Position numbers and translations under genes: made by a program
The notes under the pieces: model-generated
Seen by the model: only the letters and a program-made list of their open reading frames with translations
What the model was told of the DNA's origin: nothing
Database searches by the model: none
Shown: one piece after another, positions 29,303-37,743 of the stretch
How positions within the stretch are numbered: the stretch's first letter is position 1
Layout of the letters: each line of letters opens with the position of its first letter
Assembly (NCBI GenBank): GCA_023212645.1
Contig: JALBYC010000011.1
Coordinates: 310,001 to 374,000 of the forward strand
From: Farysia itapuensis
Lineage: Eukaryota; Basidiomycota; Ustilaginomycetes; Ustilaginales; Ustilaginaceae
DNA: 64,000 nucleotides
Direction of reading: 5' to 3'

Positions 29303-31219
29303 ATGCCGCCATCAACGCATCTGAGAGGCCCGCCTGATGACCCTCAAGCCGACTGGATCATTCAAAAGTATGGCGGCACAAGTGTTGGCAAATTTCTCCA
29401 CACTATTGCCCAGGAGATCGTACCCTCCTACCTCGCCAAGCAGAAAGTAGCCATCGTCTGCTCTGCCCGATCGGGTCAGACCAAGGCTCTGGGCACCACC
29501 AATCTACTTTTACAGGCTGCTCTCGAGGCACTGGACGAAGCAAGCACTCCCTCTGCATCCCTCTCCAACTCGGTCTCGTCCCTGAGCAATGGCGGCGTCC
29601 AGACTCCCGTCCACCGTCCTGGTTCTGCTTTCTCACGCAAATCGAGCTCTCGAGGCACTCCCCTTGGTCGTGTAGAGGCATTTAGCAGTACAGCGCTCGA
29701 CGGAAGACTCGAGCAGCTGAAAAAGAACGGCTCTCCTCTTGCAAATTCCAAGAAAGCGCCTTCAAAGAGCGACAACGATTCCGATTCGGACAACGAGATC
29801 GCCATTGGTTTCAATGCTACCGTCGATCGTATACTGTCCGATCATATCTCTGCTGCGCGCAAAGCAATCAGCAAAGACGTGCAGCTTCGGGAGCAGATCG
29901 AGGCCGATATCGAGGAGGACTGTGAACGCCTGCGAGACTTCTTGCTCGCCGCCAAGATCATCGAAGAGATCTCGCCCAAATCCAAAGACATCATCATTGG
30001 TGTCGGCGAGCGGCTGTCTTGCCGAATTGCTATGGGTGCTCTCCGCGACGCCGGGGTGGAAGCCGAACTCGTCACTTTGGAGAGCATCGTCGAACCCGCT
30101 TTCTCTGCGCATGCAGTTCAGGACTCCCAGGGGGAGTTCACGCTGGATCAGAGCTTTTACGATCAACTCAGTGCCGCTTTGGGCGAACGTTTGAATGCCT
30201 GTAAAGGCGTGCCTGTTGTGACGGGTTACTTTGGCAATGTTCCTGGCTCTTTGCTCTCCCAGATTGGCCGAGGATACACCGATCTCTGCGCAGCATTGTG
30301 TGCAGTCGGCGTGGGAGCCAAGGAGCTGCAGATCTGGAAGGAAGTGGACGGTGTCTTTACCGCCGATCCTCGCAAGGTGCCTACAGCTCGTCTGATTCCT
30401 GCCATTACGCCTGAAGAAGCTGCCGAGCTGACCTACTACGGCAGCGAGGTCATTCATCCCTTCACCATGGAGCAAGCCATTAAGAAGTCGATTCCCATCC
30501 GAATCAAAAACGTCGAGAATCCCACGGGCATGGGCACAGTCATTTTCCCGGATCTCAAGGAAGGGCACGAAGCTGGCGAAACAGAGCTGGTCGATGGTCA
30601 TTTGGAGCAGCCGCGACCACCTATGACGCCGACTGCCAGCAAGTCCGATGTTTTTGCCTGGGGCTCGTCCAGCAAGGTCAGCGCCAACAATCCTGTCATG
30701 GGCGGCGAGCGGAAATTGCCCACCGCTGTGACGATCAAGGACAACGTTCTCGTCCTCAACGTTCATTCCAACCGCAAGACGGTCAGCCACGGCTTCTTTG
30801 CCAAGATCTTTGGCACCTTGGACAAATATGGTGTGGTGGTTGACTTGATCTCAACTTCAGAGGTACACGTATCCATGGCCATGGCTGCCGGACTTCGCCC
30901 TCGGGTGCTGGAAAAGGTCAAGGCTGATCTGCAAAAAGTCGGCACGGTCAGCGTGCTCAAGGACATGGCCATCCTCAGCTTGGTGGGCAGACACATGCGC
31001 AACATGGTCGGTGTTGCCGGCCGTATGTTTACCGTCTTGGCCGAAGGCAATGTCAATATCGAAATGATCAGCCAAGGCGCAAGCGAAATTAACATTTCCT
31101 GCGTTCTGCACGAGAAACTCGCGATAAAGGCGCTCAACCTCATTCACTACTCTGTCCTCGAAGTCAGTCCGAAACCCAACAATCTCGAAAGCGGCACCTT
31201 TGGCCGTTCCTTTTTCTAA
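29303..31219 (+). CDS. HOM3: Aspartate kinase (first step of Thr/Met/Ile synthesis)
   Basis: Phosphorylates aspartate. 638 residues from ATG 29303, which places WIIQKYGGTSVGKF at residues 18-31 as in yeast Hom3; an in-frame ATG at 29093 would add a 70-residue repetitive leader and is less likely. Other motifs: VAIVCSARSGQTKALGTTNL, GERLSCRIAMGAL, VTGYFGNVPGSLLSQIGRGY, ADPRKVPTARLIPAITPEEA and YYGSEVIHPFTMEQAI. Two ACT regulatory domains end the protein (VLVLNVHSNRKTVSHGFFAK and LSLVGRHMRNMVGVAGRMF). A Ser-rich insert of about 95 residues lies inside the kinase fold after the GTTNLLLQAALEAL helix. Confidence 0.95.
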   Translation: MPPSTHLRGPPDDPQADWIIQKYGGTSVGKFLHTIAQEIVPSYLAKQKVAIVCSARSGQTKALGTTNLLLQAALEALDEASTPSASLSNSVSSLSNGGVQTPVHRPGSAFSRKSSSRGTPLGRVEAFSSTALDGRLEQLKKNGSPLANSKKAPSKSDNDSDSDNEIAIGFNATVDRILSDHISAARKAISKDVQLREQIEADIEEDCERLRDFLLAAKIIEEISPKSKDIIIGVGERLSCRIAMGALRDAGVEAELVTLESIVEPAFSAHAVQDSQGEFTLDQSFYDQLSAALGERLNACKGVPVVTGYFGNVPGSLLSQIGRGYTDLCAALCAVGVGAKELQIWKEVDGVFTADPRKVPTARLIPAITPEEAAELTYYGSEVIHPFTMEQAIKKSIPIRIKNVENPTGMGTVIFPDLKEGHEAGETELVDGHLEQPRPPMTPTASKSDVFAWGSSSKVSANNPVMGGERKLPTAVTIKDNVLVLNVHSNRKTVSHGFFAKIFGTLDKYGVVVDLISTSEVHVSMAMAAGLRPRVLEKVKADLQKVGTVSVLKDMAILSLVGRHMRNMVGVAGRMFTVLAEGNVNIEMISQGASEINISCVLHEKLAIKALNLIHYSVLEVSPKPNNLESGTFGRSFF

Positions 31220-33307
31220 GCCTCTCGTCCCGGTCTGCCTATGTGGCGCTCCAACAGCGCTATCCCCTTTTGTGCTCCCGGTGACGTCTTCACGTCCGCA
31301 TATAGACTCGTTATTTGGCATCATATCTGCATTGTGTAGCATTACCTCTTCGTGCCATTCTTTGGTCCAACCCAAAATACCATCCACGCATCCATCGTCT
31401 CTATTGTACTTTTAGCGCCAAAGCTCTTTTACGTTGATCAAGTCCCCAGACAGGGACTGTGCGTTTCTGTGATGTGAGTGCGCACTTTCGGGCGTGAGAT
31501 AGCGCCGACTTAGCTTTGTTTTCTACATTAGCACATAGGCACGTGCGCGCTTGTCCAGTTCGATGTTCAAGTGCACGACAATGAGCAACATTTACTAGTG
31601 AGAAGCGCATTTTTCGATCGCCGTGCACTGGCACTGGCAAATTCGTTGTATAGTCATACGACCGACATACCAAGACAGGGGCTTGTTGCAGATAGCGGTT
31701 TCCGCGGCCGCTAGCGGATTTGCGGTTGGTACAACTGGAGAAGCGCGCGCAGCTCTAGTCAGTATCGGCATCAGGTCAGAAACATCTCGAGCCTAACGCT
31801 GGCCTCTAATCTCGGCTGTCGACACAAATCAGGGCAGATAGAAGCTAGCTCAGAACGCCTGAATGTCCTTTGCCCGCTCGAAAATAGACTCTGACCCGCA
31901 CATCGAGATTGAGGTTCTTGGCAGAAGAGCAAATCTCCGCCTTCCGCCTCGGCGTCTTATCATAGTGGCGTCTATCCAGCTCATGCCACATTGCACCGTG
32001 GCAATGACCGGGATTGCGCAGCAATTGCGTTGAACATCTATCAACATTTTTGTCTGGGCGGCGGAGCTGGAATTGGTGCGCCTGGCGTTTTGATTTTCTA
32101 ATTTCCTGGAGGAGTCATTTCTGGGCCCAAGATTTGCCAAGAGGCTGGACAGCGTTCTACTAATAGACGGTCCTCGAACCAGGCTGTAACGTGTGGTTCA
32201 CGGTTTTATGGCCGAAGCGGTGGCATGCGGATGCTGATTCCCGAAGTGCACCTGGTGCTTGGACCGATGGAATGGACATGGCCCTGCTTTAAGCGAGACC
32301 AACACTACACGCGTTGAACACCCATATTTATTGCTGTCTGTCAAATATGCACGTCGGACATGAACGAGCTCGCGCTATTTCTGCCGGAGGCCTTGACAAC
32401 TCTGCTTCGAGGATCGACAAAGATAGAGTCAGTATACCGGTCAAAGGGCTGATGCAGCTCTGCCAGGCAGAGGCAACAGAGGTAGGGCGGGCACAGCGAG
32501 AGCCGAGGGCCAGAAGCAAGCTCCTGTCTCAGGTTGCATGCTCCACACAAAGTTCAGTGAGTGTCCAACGGTGACGCTTCTGGGGCATTTATGCATCTTT
32601 AACCGCAGGTACCTTTTCCTGGGTGCTGCCTCCTTCCTCCGCTCCTGCGCCTTAGTGCCCTTCCTACTGATTGTCCCCCCGGGTTGCTGTCCCATGTCCG
32701 TTGTCATCTACTATTTTCCGCACCGTGTAAGCTCCCTGTCGCAGGAACACACGTCTAGGTCACATTCGTCCTCCGACTGGGCTTGGCTGCAGATCGAGTC
32801 GGCTCACACCGTTGTCGTCCCACGCTCAGATGTTGAGTTCCCAGGGACCGAGGTGCGCTTATGCTCTACACTGCAAGAGTACCTTGCGTCGATCCGTGGC
32901 ATTCGATGCCCAGGTTCGGTGACTAGCGCTCTCCGTGTCGGCGATTGATCTATGCCTGCTTCGCTGACGACATGTCAACTCTCCTTTGCCTGGGCCTTGG
33001 CACGGCTGGCCTGGAAGTTGACCCTATCCTTGACGCTCCGCGCCAGAGAGTTTCATTCTCAGAGCATGTCTCGCTTTGCCCCCTGTGGCAGTCCGGCCCG
33101 CACACATTGCTATAAGACGCTGCTCTTCTTCGCCCCCTCCTTGCTCTGCCTCTTTCCCCCATCGACTGCAGCTTTTGCCGCACTCTTCCTCACCTTCCTC
33201 CCTTCTGCCCTCATCCCTTCCCTGCCCTCTTTTCTTTCTGCGCTCTTGATACATTCTTTCAGCCCGCCTACCTACACCACCTATCTCCCTACACATCTCG
33301 TACAGCC
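31220..33307. other. 2.1 kb gene-free region upstream of the GH5 glucanase
   Basis: I find no gene. Short frames (the best is 32538-32948 plus) have no domain and no good codon pattern. A NotI-type palindrome GCGGCCGC sits near 31706. The last 150 bases are strongly pyrimidine-rich, with TATAAG near 33112, about 195 bp before the start. It probably holds the HOM3 3' UTR and a long promoter for the glucanase; a non-coding RNA cannot be excluded. Confidence 0.4.
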
Positions 33308-35131
33308 ATGCGATTCACATCACTCGGCTTGGCCGCCATCGCACTCGCCTTGACATTCGACAATGTTGAGGCCATCCCGGCAGTCAAGACCTACAAGGGT
33401 GTCTCGCGTTATGCGGGTCAACGAGCCGCCAACCCGGCCGTACCTCCCATGCAGGATCCGAGAGCTGTCTCCGGTACCCGCCGAATGCGTCTTTCGTCCA
33501 ACGAGCATGACGAAGACTCCTACCTCGATGAGATTCACTACATCCCCGTCAATGGCGAGGCAGACTCGTCGACACAGTTTTGGTCCAACGTTCAGCAACG
33601 TCTGGAAACGGCCATCAGCCGTCTGGACAAAGTCACAGCCATGATTGGCGTCGGCAACACCGTCTCGGCTTCCAAAGCTGCTTCGGCTGTTCGTGGTGCC
33701 GCTCAGTCGCTCGGCTTCTCCTTCAGCATGAACAGCAACAACAAAGCCTCGCCCGAGTTCAACTTCAAGTTCAACGTTTCCGAGCCCATGAAGTGGGGTG
33801 AGGAGGCCGAAGTTTCCTCGGCCATGCGTGCCAACGGAATGATTGACAGCAAGGCCCTTCCCAACTTGCCCGAAGATTCCGGCTTTGACTACACCAAGCA
33901 AAAAGTTCGCGGTGTCAACCTGGGCAACTGGCTCTTGTTCGAGGCCTGGATGGACAGCAGTCTGATGCAGCAGCTCAATGACCACGCCATCAACGCTCCT
34001 TATGCCAACCCAATCATTGACGAGTGGACTGCCGGTCTCTACAGTGACCCCGGTTGGGCGGCCTACGTTCTGCAGAACCACTTTGACACCTGGATGACCG
34101 AAGATGACTTTAAACAGATTGCCGCCGCCGGTCTCAACCACGTCCGTATCCCTGTGCCCTACTTTGCCTTTGCCGAAGCTGTTGGTGCCAACGCACCTTA
34201 CCTTACCCTCAACCGTTTCGCCAAGCTCAAGGAGGGTGTGCTGCTGGCGAAGAAGTACGGTCTCAAGGTCTGGATCGACCTTCACGGTGTTCCAGGCTCG
34301 CAGAACGGCTTTGACAACTCGGGTCGCTCGGGTGCCGTCAACTGGGCCAACAACCCTTCCTACTACACTCAGACACAGTATGCCTTCAACCGTCTCGTTT
34401 CCGAGTTTACTCAGTCCGCCTACGCTGGAACAGTGACGGCCATTGAGGCAGTCAACGAGCCCAAGGGCAATGCTTACCCTGCGGTCCAGACGCTGTTGAA
34501 CAAGTACTACCCATGGGCACGAAACAAGGTTGCCAAGCCCGATGGCTGGACCGATTACTCCAACATGCTTCTCGTCATCCATGACGCCTTCCAGGGACTG
34601 CAGTACTGGCAGAACTTCTGGACGGGTCGTGCCAGACATCGTGTTATCCTCGACACTCACCCATACTTTGTCTACTCGGACGCCGAGCACAAGATGCAGG
34701 ACACTGGCCGATTGCAAGAGGTGTGCAACTTGCTGGGCAGCTTCCAAAAATCACAGCAGTACTACCCCTCGGTGGCTGGTGAGATGGGCATCAACGGACC
34801 AAACGGTGACCGAGCTGCTGACCGCAATCTTGCCGTCGGTCCGGTCAAGTTCCCATCTGGCCCAAGCTACCCATACTCGGTCAAGTACATGGCTTTCATG
34901 GCACGAAACTTCCGCACGCAGCAGTACGTGTTTGAGCAGGGTGGAGGATGGATGATGTGGTCATGGCGAAACGACAACAACCCAGACTGGTCTTACAAGA
35001 CTGGTTTGCAATATGGCTGGATCCCCACCGACCTCGACGCCAAGCCGTACGGCGACAACCCATGCCTCAACATCTCCAGTCTTGCTCAATGCCAGTCTGA
35101 CGACGAAGAAGCATTCAGCGACTCGCTCTAG
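33308..35131 (+). CDS. Secreted exo-beta-1,3-glucanase-like GH5 (subfamily 9 type)
   Basis: Cell-wall glucan hydrolase. 607 residues with a signal peptide (MRFTSLGLAAIALALTFDNV, then EAIP). An N-terminal region of about 190 residues lacks a known domain. The barrel starts at KVRGVNLGNWLLFEAWMDSS and contains HVRIPVPYFAF and WIDLHGVPGSQNGFDNSGR. Acid/base is Glu384 in EAVNEPKG, an unusual but recognisable GH5 context; nucleophile is Glu492 in VAGEMGING. GGWMMWSWRNDNNPDWSY carries the conserved Trp near the active site. No transmembrane anchor or GPI tail is visible. Fungal GH5_9 enzymes remodel beta-1,3-glucan or act in sporulation. Confidence 0.9.
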   Translation: MRFTSLGLAAIALALTFDNVEAIPAVKTYKGVSRYAGQRAANPAVPPMQDPRAVSGTRRMRLSSNEHDEDSYLDEIHYIPVNGEADSSTQFWSNVQQRLETAISRLDKVTAMIGVGNTVSASKAASAVRGAAQSLGFSFSMNSNNKASPEFNFKFNVSEPMKWGEEAEVSSAMRANGMIDSKALPNLPEDSGFDYTKQKVRGVNLGNWLLFEAWMDSSLMQQLNDHAINAPYANPIIDEWTAGLYSDPGWAAYVLQNHFDTWMTEDDFKQIAAAGLNHVRIPVPYFAFAEAVGANAPYLTLNRFAKLKEGVLLAKKYGLKVWIDLHGVPGSQNGFDNSGRSGAVNWANNPSYYTQTQYAFNRLVSEFTQSAYAGTVTAIEAVNEPKGNAYPAVQTLLNKYYPWARNKVAKPDGWTDYSNMLLVIHDAFQGLQYWQNFWTGRARHRVILDTHPYFVYSDAEHKMQDTGRLQEVCNLLGSFQKSQQYYPSVAGEMGINGPNGDRAADRNLAVGPVKFPSGPSYPYSVKYMAFMARNFRTQQYVFEQGGGWMMWSWRNDNNPDWSYKTGLQYGWIPTDLDAKPYGDNPCLNISSLAQCQSDDEEAFSDSL

Positions 35132-35909
35132 CTTGCTCCCGTGCCCCCCGGCCAACTTGTCTATATGTAGCTCCCGGTTCCACTCACGATAGTCGAAGCA
35201 GCAGCAGCAGACAGACGGCTTCGGTTGATGTTGACGTCCGATGATGATTGATGGCTGTATGTTTTTTTGTTTTTTCTTCGTTGCCTCTCATGTCTATCGG
35301 CCTTCCACGCACTATCCATATATCCTGTTCCCTGTCCAGTTCCCCTTGCAACGTCGTCGTCGTATATATCCAAAACCTTGTTCTATTGCGTGTATGTGTG
35401 TATGAGTTTGAATTGTGACGTGCTAGCTTTTCGGTCCGAGAGTTGGCTGCAATTGTCCAATTTTAGCGCGGAAATCGGAGAATCGCAATTTCGCAATGCG
35501 GACGTGCTAGTGCGCAAAAGTTGGCTTCCACCTGTCATTTTACTACCCCGTCCTCCTTAACAGGGGTCTTTCCAAAGTGGCATGCTCTCGGCTTCCAACG
35601 ATCAACACGACTGATCATGGCCTGTCCAGTGAATCACCCCGCATTCCATGCTCTGGTCTTTCTCCTCGGTGTCATCATCGTTCTCAGCAGATATATCAAG
35701 ACATAGCAGGAGCGTCTTTTCCTCATGCAGTCAGACCAAGGGAGCGCATGCTGAGCACTACATCGATACAAGGGGCGCACCTTTCCGAGCACACCACAAA
35801 GTGCAACTCTCTCACACTCAGTCAATCTTTCGCAGATGTGCATGCATTTTCCCATGAATTCTTACGCCAGTCTATCAGGGCGGGGTACGATTCTCGACAC
35901 GAGTCTTGA
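35132..35909. other. Convergent 3' intergenic region (glucanase / PRMT)
   Basis: 778 bases between two converging stop codons. T-rich and GT-rich near 35260-35410, as in 3' UTRs. Short frames here have no recognisable domain. Confidence 0.4.
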
Positions 35910-37484
35910 TCAGGACCAGGAGTAGGTTTGGCGATCCAGTCTCCAGACAGCTTGCCTTTGCAAAGCCTCGATCACCGAGCCATCCGGGTTTAGCAGCACC
36001 AGATTACCGTACATTGTATACGACCGTTGGTCGTTGACCAGACACCGAATTGTGCCGCTAAGTTTCTGGCCTTTGTTGACGGCTAGTGGGTCGGGGAACA
36101 AGAAGCGCACCTGCTGCCAATGTGTGGGCTCGGCGTATGGACTGGTCGTCATGAAGTTGGATTTGGATTCTGCGCCGGGAAGCTTTGCGTCTGCAAAGCC
36201 TGCGTTCGAGAGATTGGGAATGCCAGAGAGAGCTTGCGTGATGTTCATCAAGGCCGTAGCTGACGCTGACGCCTGAGACGACGGTTGGAAATTCGCAGCT
36301 GTCGACGAGAGTGTGGATGCAACGGCGTGGGTGGCACTGGCATCGCCGGACATGTCATCATCTGCGCCCGAGTGTCCATTGACTCCGTTGGTGGACGGTG
36401 GTTGTCTGGCAGGGGACTGCGAGTTGAAGTGCAGATCAAACCATCCGCCGAGACCGTGGACAATAGCAGGTTGAGCAAATGTCCACTCGACAGGGATGGT
36501 AAAGTCCTTGAGCTCCTGCTTGGTGATCTTAGCAAAGTCAATCACGTAGTCGCTCGAGACACTGAGCAGACACTGAGGCCCAAACACGCCCACGACTGGC
36601 GACGAAAAGCTTTCTTCAAAGGCCAGCGCTGCAAATGGGCTCACGTCGACGCCGTAGAAGTTGCTGTTGAGCCACCAGCGTGCCTTGTTGACGGTGTCCG
36701 TGTGCAGTTGCTTGTCCTCGAATGGCGACAGGCAGATCGTTCCGGCCGACGGGAATACTGAGCCTCCCGGTGCGAGGAAACGATCTCTTGCGTCTAAGAA
36801 GCTCTCGCACATGCGTTCGTGGACTAGCAACACACCGAGACATTCCGAGACAATGGTGTCCACCTGTGCATGCCCTTCGAGGTGCGAGGGTGTGACGTCT
36901 TCTACCTTGCTATGCACTGGCACGAGTCGATCTGCCAGCCAGGCGTTTCTCGGCTCTTCAGCGTTTGTGGTGGCGTAAAAGGCTGTTGGAACCGGTAGGG
37001 TGGTAGCTCCTTTGGCTGATGCTGATGCCGCAGAGGGCGCGTTGGCGTTCATCATTTCGAGCACCTCTTTTTCGCGATCAATCTCTTCTGCTTGTGCTTT
37101 TGCAGCTTGTGCGTTGGCTGTTGCACCACGCTTGGACGCTCTGACGACTTGCCTCAAGCAGTCGACCATGTTGGATGCCTCGATAGCATACACCTTTCGT
37201 GCACCCGCTTGGGCCGCAAAGAAGCTCAGAATACCGTTGCCAGCGCCCACGTCCATCACAACCTTGTCCTGAAAGTCGGCTTGATTTTCGAGAATCGCAC
37301 GCTGGTAAGCCGTCGTCCGCACGGTGTCCTGCAACATCTGAGCTTGGTGAGAAAGCATCGAATAGTATCCGAAATAAGCTTCATCTTTCTGCTCATAGAT
37401 CTCGGTTGCCTCTTGCGCCACATTGGAGGTGAAAGGTGGCGAAGGCTTTGCAGCATTTGGCTGCGACTTTGAAGCGGACGCCAT
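35910..37484 (-). CDS. Protein arginine N-methyltransferase, CARM1/PRMT4-like
   Basis: Asymmetric-dimethylarginine type. 524 residues from ATG 37484, which has a GCCATGG context; longer reading needs a TTG. The N-terminal block YFGYYSMLSHQAQMLQDTVR then TTAYQRAILEN closely follows CARM1. SAM site: VVMDVGAGNGILSFFAAQAG, then KVYAIEAS. Double-E loop: IVSECLGVLLVHERM, which keeps both Glu residues but not the usual SEPMGYML. The THW loop is present near the end (EPTHWQQVRFLFPDPLAV). Two insertions are seen: an Ala/Lys-rich one of about 70 residues after the SAM site and a Ser/Thr-rich one of about 100 before THW. CARM1 acts on histone H3 and coactivators in animals; the fungal target is unknown. 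Divergent from a NuA4-type bromodomain gene. Confidence 0.85.
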   Translation of the reverse strand: MASASKSQPNAAKPSPPFTSNVAQEATEIYEQKDEAYFGYYSMLSHQAQMLQDTVRTTAYQRAILENQADFQDKVVMDVGAGNGILSFFAAQAGARKVYAIEASNMVDCLRQVVRASKRGATANAQAAKAQAEEIDREKEVLEMMNANAPSAASASAKGATTLPVPTAFYATTNAEEPRNAWLADRLVPVHSKVEDVTPSHLEGHAQVDTIVSECLGVLLVHERMCESFLDARDRFLAPGGSVFPSAGTICLSPFEDKQLHTDTVNKARWWLNSNFYGVDVSPFAALAFEESFSSPVVGVFGPQCLLSVSSDYVIDFAKITKQELKDFTIPVEWTFAQPAIVHGLGGWFDLHFNSQSPARQPPSTNGVNGHSGADDDMSGDASATHAVASTLSSTAANFQPSSQASASATALMNITQALSGIPNLSNAGFADAKLPGAESKSNFMTTSPYAEPTHWQQVRFLFPDPLAVNKGQKLSGTIRCLVNDQRSYTMYGNLVLLNPDGSVIEALQRQAVWRLDRQTYSWS

Positions 37485-37743
37485 GGCTGATACTGTGCCG
37501 GCGTATGTGACTGGCTGGTCTGTGAGGAAGAAAGCAAGCTGACGAGAAAGGCTATCGTGGATGCCTCTAAAAAGTTGCCGAGGTGCCTGATCGGGCTTCA
37601 ATTCTTCTCAGCATCGGGGCGTGTTTCTTCTCAAGATCGGGTGCTTCTAAAGTCGATCCACACCAAATTACGCCGCCAGGCTGTCATTCCACCACGACGC
37701 ATCAAGTGTGAGTGCGTCTCATTGTGGTTAGTGTATATCCACA
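37485..37743. promoter_or_regulatory. Shared promoter: PRMT / BRD8-like gene
   Basis: 259 bases separate the two divergent ATGs, short enough that regulatory sites are probably shared. No motif identified with confidence. Confidence 0.45.

Noticed and set aside
29762..30790. 342-codon open frame antisense to aspartate kinase
   Set aside because: No domain and complete overlap with the conserved kinase and first ACT region.
33320..34747. 475-codon open frame antisense to the GH5 glucanase
   Set aside because: Shadow caused by codon bias in a conserved gene; no domain, and the plus-strand catalytic motifs are intact.
37485..37601. N-terminal extension of the PRMT
   Set aside because: The upstream codon at 37601 is TTG, and the ATG at 37484 has a strong GCCATGG context.
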